NCBI RefSeq assembly: GCF_048269205.1
Contig: NZ_JBLXJC010000001.1
Location: 1,364,001-1,428,000 of the forward strand
Direction: 5' to 3'
DNA: 64,000 nucleotides
From: Emcibacter sp048269205
Lineage (GTDB): Bacteria > Pseudomonadota > Alphaproteobacteria > Sphingomonadales > Emcibacteraceae
The translations under genes and the position numbers were made by a program. Under the pieces are notes generated by a model that was given only the letters and a program-made list of their open reading frames with translations, had not been told where the DNA came from and did not search any database. Of the stretch, positions 1 to 6,567 are shown in pieces (within the stretch, counting starts at the first letter, position 1; the number at the start of each line of letters is the position of its first letter).

Positions 1-1550
1 GCCCCAGTAAACCCCGGGATGTCTTTCGAGCTGAAATGCTCACTTGCTGCCAGCTTGCTGGCGGCATCAAATGACATGCCTTCCTTTTTGCCGATCTTGC
101 TGCCAAGTGTGGGCATGAAGATAAGGGCCATAAGAAATGAGGCGCTGAGCGTAAAAATCAGGGTTAGCGGTAAGTACCGCATGAACTCGCCTGTGGTACC
201 AGGCCAGAACAGAAGTGGAAAGAAGGCTGCCAGTGTCGTTGCGGTAGAAGCCAAAATAGGCCATGCCATACGCTGGGCGGCAAGTTTGTAAGCTTCTTTT
301 TTATCAAGGCCTTCATGCAGTTTTCGGTCCGCATATTCGCTGACCACGATGGAGCCATCCACAAGCAGGCCAACCGAAAGAATTAAACCGAACATGACCA
401 TCTGATTGATGGTAAAACCAAAAGTGTCCAGCAGGTAAATGGATAACAGGAATGAACCGGGAATAGTTACCGCCACCAGAAAGGCGGCACGGTTGCCGAG
501 CGCAATGATAATGGCGATCGCTACCAGAAGAATAGCTGAGATGATACTGTTTTGAAGGCTACTGACAGAATTCTGGACCTCGATGGATTGATCCCCGAGA
601 TAGGCGTACTTCATTTCCTGCGGCCATAGTTTGGCGCTTCTTTCAACAATCTCTTTGGTGCGATCAATCGCTTCAAAGGTATTTTCTCCGGCTCTTTTTT
701 TGAGAGAGATAGAAACGGCCTGCAGGCCATTGAACCGCGAATAGCTCAATGGTTCCTTGAACGCGCGCCGGACATCGGCAACATCAGCAAGTGTGACAAC
801 ACTATTACCGGATACTTTCACCGGCAGGTTATAAATATCAAGGGCTGACTCAAAAACGCCGGGTATTTTAACAGAAAAACGCCCCGCACCACTATCAAGG
901 GAACCGGCTGCCACAAGCTTGTTGTTGTTATTAACCACAGTAAGGATATCGGCGGGCGATAACTGATAGCTTTCAAGTTTGAGCGGGTCAATGATGATTT
1001 CCAGCAGGTCTTCACGGTCCCCGGCGATCTCTGCATCCAGAACACTTGGAATGGTTTCCAAATCATCCCGGAGTTTGCGGGACAGGGCATAAAGCACTCT
1101 TTCCGGAACGTTCCCATACAGGACGATATTGAGGATCGGGAATTCGCTGGTGCTGATTTCCATTACACTGGGTTCATCAGTTTCTTCCGGCAGTTCAGAA
1201 CGCGCCTTGTCCACCTGTTCGCGCACATCCAATATAGCCAGATCCGGGTCAACACCTGCGTTGAACTCGATGATGATGCTGGCTCCATTCTCCTGGGCTA
1301 TGCCCCGAAGTTCCTTTACACCCTCAATGGTTCTGAGGGTAACTTCCATAGGCTTGATCAGCAGGCGCGCGGAATCTTCCGGTGAAATGCCATCATGGTT
1401 CATATGCACATAGACCATCGGGATTGTGATGTCAGGCATATCCTCTTTTGGCATGGTGACATAGGACGCCGTGCCACCAATAAAAATCAGTGAGAGAAAT
1501 AGAAGAACGACCCTGAAATGTTCTATGGCAGCATTGATGATACTATTCAT
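1..1550 (-). CDS. RND efflux transporter permease (partial, C-terminus beyond left edge)
   Basis: Inner-membrane pump subunit of the AcrB/MexB (HAE1) type, which exports small molecules using the proton gradient. The reverse strand reads from an ATG at 1550 (MNSIINAAIEHFRVV) for 516 codons and leaves the window without a stop. Visible are the first membrane segment, the large periplasmic porter domain (about residues 35-330, with VYVHMNHDGISPEDSARL near the start) and several membrane segments after about residue 335. The membrane-segment-4 motif reads LLVDGSIVVSEYADRK. AcrB has two Asp here (407/408), but this protein has Asp398 followed by Gly399, so one proton-relay carboxylate is missing. 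The start overlaps the adaptor stop by 8 bases, so the two are one operon. The exported substrate cannot be told from sequence. Confidence 0.93.
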   Translation of the reverse strand, partial: MNSIINAAIEHFRVVLLFLSLIFIGGTASYVTMPKEDMPDITIPMVYVHMNHDGISPEDSARLLIKPMEVTLRTIEGVKELRGIAQENGASIIIEFNAGVDPDLAILDVREQVDKARSELPEETDEPSVMEISTSEFPILNIVLYGNVPERVLYALSRKLRDDLETIPSVLDAEIAGDREDLLEIIIDPLKLESYQLSPADILTVVNNNNKLVAAGSLDSGAGRFSVKIPGVFESALDIYNLPVKVSGNSVVTLADVADVRRAFKEPLSYSRFNGLQAVSISLKKRAGENTFEAIDRTKEIVERSAKLWPQEMKYAYLGDQSIEVQNSVSSLQNSIISAILLVAIAIIIALGNRAAFLVAVTIPGSFLLSIYLLDTFGFTINQMVMFGLILSVGLLVDGSIVVSEYADRKLHEGLDKKEAYKLAAQRMAWPILASTATTLAAFFPLLFWPGTTGEFMRYLPLTLIFTLSASFLMALIFMPTLGSKIGKKEGMSFDAASKLAASEHFSSKDIPGFTG

Positions 1551-2652
1551 TTCCGGTGGCTCCCGGAACCTGTGCTTTCTGGTCCGCCAATACGGGTTTG
1601 GCTTTCTGGCCTTCTTTTACGAAATCCTGTCCTGTAATAATCAACCGACTGTTTTCTTCAGGACCTGTCACCCAGACCCCCGTTGAATCTGATCCGTGGA
1701 TATCAATCGGGACAAACCGGACAATATTCCGGTCGTCAACGACACGTACGCCGACAACACCTTTGCTGTTGAGGACAAAATAGGCCGGAGAAAGATAATA
1801 CGCCTGTATTTGATCGGCAGGCAGCAATAGTTCTGCGGTCATGCCATCACGGAGAGATCTATCCGCATTATCCACTTTCAGCTCTACGCGGAAAGTGCGG
1901 GTGTCAGCATTGGCGATAGAGGAAATATACCGTATTTCACCTTCGGCGCGTCTTCCATCCGACAGACGCGCGGCGCCTTTTTGCCCCACGTGAAGCAGAA
2001 CAACATCCTTTTCCGACACATCCCCGACGATCAGAAAGGGTGTTTCCTCCATGAGCAGGGCACAACTCTCGCCTTCTTTCAGATAGGCGCCTTTTTCCAC
2101 ATATCTCTCGTTCACGATTCCGTCGAAGGGCGCGCGCAGATAGGTATGCTCGAGCTCAATTTCCATTTTTTTAACCTGGGCTATAGCAGCGTCCAGCAGG
2201 GCCTTGGCTTCCAGGGATTTTGTTTCCGAACGGTACCCTTTGGCGGCAAGTTCCTGTGATGCCTTATATTCCAGTTCCCGCTGGGTTTTCAGGGCCAGAG
2301 CCTCCTGATAGTTGGCTTCCCGGTCGTCGACTGACAGGCGGCAGATCATATCACCGGCCTTGACCCGCATTCCTTCCTCAATCGGAAGTTCGGAAACACG
2401 CCCCTTTGTCTGACTGGCGATTTCAACCTGGCGCAGAGCGGCGGTATATCCCCGTACGGAGACTTCCCGGCGATAGGGGCGGGGAGACAGGTGAGCCACC
2501 GTTACTGCGATCTCTTCTTGACCGGAAGCACTTGTGTCTACTGTTGTGAATGCCTTGTCTTCCGAAGTATCCTCGGAAAACAACATACCCGATGCAATCC
2601 ACAGAATAACAAGTATGAAAATGGCAGCAGCGGTAATATATGATTTGTTCAT
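1543..2652 (-). CDS. RND efflux periplasmic adaptor (HlyD/MFP family)
   Basis: Membrane-fusion protein that bridges the inner-membrane RND pump to an outer-membrane channel. It has 369 residues from the ATG at 2652. A TTG five codons upstream (2667) is in frame, but the ATG directly precedes the membrane anchor and is preferred. An uncleaved N-terminal anchor (about residues 5-22, ITAAAIFILVILWIASG) is followed by a barrel-sandwich lipoyl half-motif (IASQTKGRVSELPIEEGMRV), an alpha hairpin (about 115-165), the second lipoyl half (THLRAPFDGIVNERYV-like, read as TYLRAPFDGIVNERYV) and a beta-barrel domain. The family and pairing are clear. No outer-membrane TolC-like gene is visible, so that partner is probably encoded elsewhere or past the left edge. 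Confidence 0.92.
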   Translation of the reverse strand: MNKSYITAAAIFILVILWIASGMLFSEDTSEDKAFTTVDTSASGQEEIAVTVAHLSPRPYRREVSVRGYTAALRQVEIASQTKGRVSELPIEEGMRVKAGDMICRLSVDDREANYQEALALKTQRELEYKASQELAAKGYRSETKSLEAKALLDAAIAQVKKMEIELEHTYLRAPFDGIVNERYVEKGAYLKEGESCALLMEETPFLIVGDVSEKDVVLLHVGQKGAARLSDGRRAEGEIRYISSIANADTRTFRVELKVDNADRSLRDGMTAELLLPADQIQAYYLSPAYFVLNSKGVVGVRVVDDRNIVRFVPIDIHGSDSTGVWVTGPEENSRLIITGQDFVKEGQKAKPVLADQKAQVPGATGNE

Positions 2653-2815
2653 AATCGACTCAATCAATTTTGTAAATTCTGCATAGCTAACAAATACATG
2701 TACTTAATAGTGTAAATAACAAGACGTGTGTATCACTATTTTGGGCAATTTGTCTTATACGTACAAAAACATTGTTTCCGACCGGTAAAAATAATGGTAG
2801 TTAGTTACTAATGAT

Positions 2816-2835
2816 TTTAAAACGTATGTTTTAAA
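2816..2835. promoter_or_regulatory. candidate operator for the divergent TetR regulator / efflux operon
   Basis: A perfect 8-bp inverted repeat, TTTAAAAC-GTAT-GTTTTAAA, lies in the 205-base gap between the efflux operon and the TetR gene, 38 bases before the regulator's TTG start. Arm length and spacing suit a TetR dimer, and regulators of this family commonly bind between themselves and a divergent pump. Binding is inferred from the palindrome and its position only. A shorter palindrome, TACATGTA (2695-2702), lies nearer the adaptor start and could be a second element. Confidence 0.55.
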
Positions 2836-2873
2836 CAAATGCCAATTGGGGCGACAGGGACAGGTGTAGTATT

Positions 2874-3518
2874 TTGAGTATGGACAAGAAAAACACGGCC
2901 AGACAAGATTCCCGCGAGAAAATTCTCGATGTGGCGGAAAGACTTTTTTCAACAAGCAGCTTTGCCAGTGTATCGGTAAGAACTGTGACGGCCGAGGCCG
3001 GTGTGAACTTATCTGCGGTCAATTACTATTTTGGCTCTAAAAAGGGGCTTTTCCAGGCGGTCTATGTCAGACGCTGTACGGAAATGAACCGCCTGCGGCT
3101 TGATTTGCTGTATTCAGCAGCAGATCAGGCGAGAAAAGCCGGTCGAAAACTGGAAATGCGTGACCTGGTGAATGCACTGATTTCTCCTCCCGTCAAATGG
3201 CTATATGACGAGGACAGCGGTCTTTCCGTATATATCAAATTCATTGCCCGGGCTTATCTGGAAGAAGCCAGCGATATGGCTAACGTTCTGGAAGAGGAAG
3301 TGGCTGTTTTCGACAAGTTCATTCCCTTCATTCGGGATATTCACCCGCAGCTGTCGGACGAGGATATATTCTGGCGCATTCATTTCATGATGGGGGTCAT
3401 GCATCACACCATCAACCACCTGGATAGGATTGGCATCCTGTCACACAATAACTGCCGGGCTACCACTTGGGAGGATACCAGGGATCGCATTGTTCAGTTT
3501 TGTGTGGAAGGTTTTTAA
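2874..3518 (+). CDS. TetR/AcrR-family transcriptional regulator (CecR-like)
   Basis: DNA-binding repressor of 214 residues. The N-terminal helix-turn-helix is clear: REKILDVAERLFSTSSF, then VRTVTAEAGVNLSAVNYYFGSKKGLFQAVY (about residues 14-65) matches the TetR signature. The C-terminal helical ligand-binding half contains MMGVMHHTINH and looks most like the CecR/YbiH group. The TTG at 2874 is taken as the start because AGG at 2862-2864 sits 9 bases upstream; an ATG two codons later (2880) is possible. It is divergent from the RND efflux operon, so it most likely represses that pump and perhaps itself. The inducer is unknown. Confidence 0.9.
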   Translation: MSMDKKNTARQDSREKILDVAERLFSTSSFASVSVRTVTAEAGVNLSAVNYYFGSKKGLFQAVYVRRCTEMNRLRLDLLYSAADQARKAGRKLEMRDLVNALISPPVKWLYDEDSGLSVYIKFIARAYLEEASDMANVLEEEVAVFDKFIPFIRDIHPQLSDEDIFWRIHFMMGVMHHTINHLDRIGILSHNNCRATTWEDTRDRIVQFCVEGF

Positions 3519-3530
3519 ACCGGTCCGGGA

Positions 3531-4088
3531 TTAGCCGAACAGGTCGTCAATAGCGCCCTGGTCCAGACCGGATTCGTCAATCTCTTCGGAGAAGTAACTG
3601 TCGATGTCCTCCTGATGGGCACTCCCCTTGGTGCCGTTAATGATCGCACCGCAGTCCTCAATCATCTTTTCCATACGCGGCCGGTAGTCATCGACAAGCC
3701 TGGGCAGGGACACCGTATCGGAGTTTTCAATGGCCTTTGAAACTTTGCTAATGGTATCGAGAACGAGATCGTCCATCTGCTGCACCATTTCTTCGAACGG
3801 GATACGATACTCACCCGGGGAATGGTCATAGGCCTCGACGGCCAGGTCCTTGGCATTAAAGGCGCTGTCGCGAAAATGGTCCTGATAGGATTTGGGATGC
3901 CATTCCTGCACGTCTTCGATACAGTCGGGCATGTCAGAGAGCATATCAAGAAGCATATGCACTTCATTGAAATGGTTCAGATAGTCCGTCGCCAGCAGTG
4001 TTTGGGGATTGATGTTTTCCCCCGCAACTTTCTTCTGATACTCGAGATACCTGTCGTTTTCTGACACTTTCGACGCTATCGCATTCAT
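3531..4088 (-). CDS. uncharacterised acidic helical protein with tandem C-terminal QxxIDxxF peptides
   Basis: I do not recognise this 185-residue protein. It has no signal peptide or membrane segment and looks soluble, acidic and mostly helical (for example VQQMDDLVLDTISKVSKAIE). Its last 29 residues hold two similar short peptides, HQEDIDSYF (158-166) and DQGAIDDLFG (176-185). They resemble the CheY-binding peptides at the N-terminus of FliM (SQDEIDALL) and the C-terminus of CheZ (SQDQVDDLL). The CheZ catalytic QDLTGQ motif is absent, so a CheZ phosphatase call is not supported. The gene is convergent with the TetR gene (12-base gap) and separated from glnA by a terminator, so it is probably transcribed alone. 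The ribosome-binding site (AAAGA) is weak. Confidence 0.8.
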   Translation of the reverse strand: MNAIASKVSENDRYLEYQKKVAGENINPQTLLATDYLNHFNEVHMLLDMLSDMPDCIEDVQEWHPKSYQDHFRDSAFNAKDLAVEAYDHSPGEYRIPFEEMVQQMDDLVLDTISKVSKAIENSDTVSLPRLVDDYRPRMEKMIEDCGAIINGTKGSAHQEDIDSYFSEEIDESGLDQGAIDDLFG

Positions 4089-4180
4089 TTATATAATCTT
4101 TTTTTAAACTGTTATCGGCAAAATAGCATGGATATACTGCCGGATAATTATTAATAATTAGCTAATATGTAGATGCAACA

Positions 4181-4210
4181 AAAAAGGCCCCCCGTTTAGG
4201 GAGGCCTTTT
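4181..4210 (-). terminator. intrinsic terminator of the glnBA operon
   Basis: On the reverse strand, 25 bases past the glnA stop, AAAAGGCCTCCC and GGGGGGCCTTTT form a GC-rich hairpin with a short AAAC-type loop, followed by a T run. It should separate glnA from the downstream 185-residue protein gene. Confidence 0.85.
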
Positions 4211-4234
4211 CCGTTAGATGATACTGTTCCGGTT

Positions 4235-5644
4235 TTATACGGAATAGTAGAGCTGGAACTCCATCGGGTGCGGAGCCAGTCCAACAGCGTGTACTTCTTC
4301 CATTTTCAGGTCGATATAGGCATCGATCTGATCGTCGGAGAAGACGTCGCCTTTTTTCAGGAATTCGCGATCTGCATCCAGACAGGTGAGAGCCTCAAGC
4401 AGGGAGCCGGCAACAGTCGGTACTTCCTTCAGCTCTTCCGGCGGCAGGGCGTACAGGTCTTTGTCCATGGCATCGCCCGGATGAATTTTGTTTTCAATTC
4501 CGTCAAGGCCGGCCATCAGCATGGCGGAGAAAGCCAGATACGGGTTGGCGGTCGGATCCGGGAAGCGGATTTCAACGCGCTTGCCCTTGGCGCTTGTGGC
4601 GTAGGGGATACGGCAGGAAGCTGAGCGGTTGCGGGCGGAGTAAGCCAGCAGAACCGGTGCTTCAAATCCGGGTGTCAAACGCTTGTAGCTGTTTGTGGAC
4701 GCATTGGTGAAGGCGTTAAGCGCTTTCGCATGCTTGATGATGCCGCCAATGTAGTACAGACAGGTGTCGGACAGGTCTGCATAGCCGCTACCGGCGAACA
4801 GAGGCTCTCCGTCTTTCCAGATGGACTGGTGGGTATGCATACCGGAACCGTTGTCAGCCGCGACAGGCTTCGGCATGAAAGTTGCAGTTTTGCCGTAGCT
4901 GTGAGCAACCTGGTGTGTCACATATTTATAAATCTGGACCCGGTCAGCTGTCTGCAGCAGGGTACCGAACATCATGCCCAGTTCGTGCTGGGAAGCAGCC
5001 ACTTCGTGGTGGTGCTTGTCCATCGGCAGGCCCAGTTCTTTCATGATGGTAACCATTTCGCCGCGAATATCGCCACAGGAATCCACCGGAGCAACCGGGA
5101 AATATCCGCCTTTTACTGCGGGCCGGTGAGCATAGTTGCCGGATTCCATGGAAGTACCTGACTTGTAGGGGCCTTCGATATCGTCCAGTTCGTAAGAGGC
5201 TTTGTTGTACTGGTTGTCAAAGGTTACTTCATCGAACATAAAGAATTCAGGCTCCGGACCGAAATAGGCTGTATCGCCAATGCCGGTGTATTTCAGGTAG
5301 GCTTCGGCACGTTCGGCTGTGGAACGCGGGTCACGGTTATAGCCTTCGCCCGTGGAGGGCTCGACAATCGAACAGAAAATTACCATTGTCGGCTGTGCGG
5401 CAAAGGGATCCATTGTAACTGACCTTGGGTCAAGCTTCAGGATCATGTCGGATTCATTGATCGCTTTCCAGCCGGCGATGGAGGAACCGTCGAACATGAC
5501 GCCTTCCTCGAACATATCTTCGTCAACGACACTGGAGTCCATGGTCAGGTGCTGCCATTTACCTTTGGGATCGGTAAACCGGAGATCCACAAAGGCGATA
5601 TCTTTTTCCTTCATAGTAGCAAGGATAGTTTTTACGTCGGACAT
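4235..5644 (-). CDS. glnA: glutamine synthetase, type I
   Basis: Makes glutamine from glutamate, ammonia and ATP, the main entry of ammonium into metabolism. The protein has 469 residues, normal for the dodecameric GSI-beta enzymes. Visible are the N-terminal beta-grasp signature (FDGSSIAGW), the glutamate/metal-site region (GPEPEFFMFDEV), the ATP-binding segment (KPVAADNGSGMHTHQS) and the adenylylation segment DLYALPPEE, which places the modifiable tyrosine at Tyr398. That residue implies control by GlnE-type adenylylation. The start at 5644 has AAAGAG upstream. It lies 62 bases downstream of glnB in one operon, the usual alphaproteobacterial arrangement. Confidence 0.99.
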   Translation of the reverse strand: MSDVKTILATMKEKDIAFVDLRFTDPKGKWQHLTMDSSVVDEDMFEEGVMFDGSSIAGWKAINESDMILKLDPRSVTMDPFAAQPTMVIFCSIVEPSTGEGYNRDPRSTAERAEAYLKYTGIGDTAYFGPEPEFFMFDEVTFDNQYNKASYELDDIEGPYKSGTSMESGNYAHRPAVKGGYFPVAPVDSCGDIRGEMVTIMKELGLPMDKHHHEVAASQHELGMMFGTLLQTADRVQIYKYVTHQVAHSYGKTATFMPKPVAADNGSGMHTHQSIWKDGEPLFAGSGYADLSDTCLYYIGGIIKHAKALNAFTNASTNSYKRLTPGFEAPVLLAYSARNRSASCRIPYATSAKGKRVEIRFPDPTANPYLAFSAMLMAGLDGIENKIHPGDAMDKDLYALPPEELKEVPTVAGSLLEALTCLDADREFLKKGDVFSDDQIDAYIDLKMEEVHAVGLAPHPMEFQLYYSV

Positions 5645-5706
5645 TCTCTTTATTTCCTGTCTGATTGTTAATTAAAGTTAGTGTTGTGGCTTTGTCGCCG
5701 CTTTAT

Positions 5707-6045
5707 TTAAACGGCATCGTCACCGGTTTCGCCGGTGCGAATCCGGATGGCTTCTTCGATCGAGCTGACAAAAATCTTGCCGTCTCCGATACGTCCGGTT
5801 TTGGCGGCCTGCTGGATAGCTTCCAGGGCTGGTTCAAGAAGATCGTCACTCAGCACGATTTCAATTTTAACCTTGGGAAGGAAATCTACAACATATTCCG
5901 CCCCTCTGTAGAGCTCAGTATGCCCTTTCTGGCGCCCGAACCCCTTGGCTTCGGTTACAGTGATGCCGGTCAGACCGACTTCATGAAGTGCTTCTTTCAC
6001 TTCGTCCAGTTTGAAAGGTTTGATGATCGCTTCAATTTTTTTCAT
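5707..6045 (-). CDS. glnB: nitrogen regulatory protein P-II
   Basis: Small trimeric signalling protein that senses 2-oxoglutarate, ATP/ADP and, through uridylylation, glutamine. It controls glutamine synthetase adenylylation and NtrB. It has 112 residues, the standard length, starting MKKIEAIIKPFKLDEVKEAL. The T-loop reads YRGAEYVVDFLPK with the uridylylation tyrosine at position 51, and the C-terminal signature is GDGKIFVSSIEEAIRIRTGE. Operon partnership with glnA favours GlnB over GlnK, since no amtB lies beside it. A sigma-54 type promoter sits about 63 bases upstream, consistent with NtrC control. Confidence 0.98.
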   Translation of the reverse strand: MKKIEAIIKPFKLDEVKEALHEVGLTGITVTEAKGFGRQKGHTELYRGAEYVVDFLPKVKIEIVLSDDLLEPALEAIQQAAKTGRIGDGKIFVSSIEEAIRIRTGETGDDAV

Positions 6046-6107
6046 GAGAACTTACCATTCAGTGACAGCGTTGAAATTGACGTTATTAAATTACTCGGTG
6101 CTTGATA

Positions 6108-6123
6108 AGCATTAATCGTGCCA
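6108..6123 (-). promoter_or_regulatory. sigma-54 (-24/-12) promoter of glnB-glnA
   Basis: The reverse strand reads TGGCACGATTAATGCT: GG at 6122-6121 and GC at 6110-6109 with exactly 10 bases between, the spacing RpoN requires. The only departure from the core consensus is A for T at the first base of the -12 TTGC. The expected transcript start is near 6097, about 50 bases before the glnB ATG. No clean NtrC inverted repeat was found upstream; there is a GTGC direct repeat at about 6188-6199. Confidence 0.8.
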
Positions 6124-6287
6124 AATTCGTGAGATACGGAAAAATAAGACTTTTTTAAGTGTTCCAGGATGGTGGTGATTAAAATATGTGCAAATCGTGC
6201 CTTAAAAATAAACATTACTCACCCTATGTGCAGAAACCAGGGGAAAAGATCCCGCAAAAAAACCCTTTTGAAAAGTAAAAACTCCTC

Positions 6288-6316
6288 TTGACGATAAGAA
6301 TTTCTGTCCGTAAAAG
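6288..6316 (+). promoter_or_regulatory. sigma-70 type promoter of tRNA-His
   Basis: TTGACG (-35) and TAAAAG (-10) are separated by 17 bases. The -10 ends 16 bases before the tRNA, so the transcript would start just ahead of the mature 5' end. The -35 is strong and the -10 moderate. Confidence 0.5.
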
Positions 6317-6332
6317 GACTTTACTCTTTTAG

Positions 6333-6410
6333 GGCGGGTGTAGCTCAGTTGGTTAGAGCGCCAGGTTGTGATCCTGGATGTCGCCGGTTCAAATCCGGTC
6401 ACTCGCCCCA
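6333..6410 (+). tRNA. tRNA-His (anticodon GTG)
   Basis: Full cloverleaf with anticodon loop TTGTGAT, anticodon GTG at 6368-6370, and CCA encoded at 6408-6410. The 7-bp acceptor (GCGGGTG with CACTCGC) is extended by G at -1 opposite C73, the identity element specific to tRNA-His; start 6333 includes this G-1. The T-stem contains one G-T pair. Confidence 0.97.
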
Positions 6411-6567
6411 TTCCTCCGCCACAGGCTTTTCCAAGATCATCTATTCGCGATCCTTTTGAACACCGGTTTTAATGGTTCCTCGGGGCTGTACAAATTATTT
6501 CTATTTGCTACCCTGTAGACACAGAAAAAAACGTCATTAAAACCATAATTCAAGGGGATATCCAAAA

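Noticed and set aside
3531..4088. CheZ phosphatase call for the 185-residue protein
   Set aside because: The C-terminal peptides are CheZ-like, but the catalytic QDLTGQ helix motif is absent.
6188..6204. GGCACGATTTGCAC on the reverse strand as a second sigma-54 promoter for glnB
   Set aside because: Only 8 bases separate GG and GC, whereas RpoN needs 10. The element at 6108-6123 has the right spacing and is nearer the gene.
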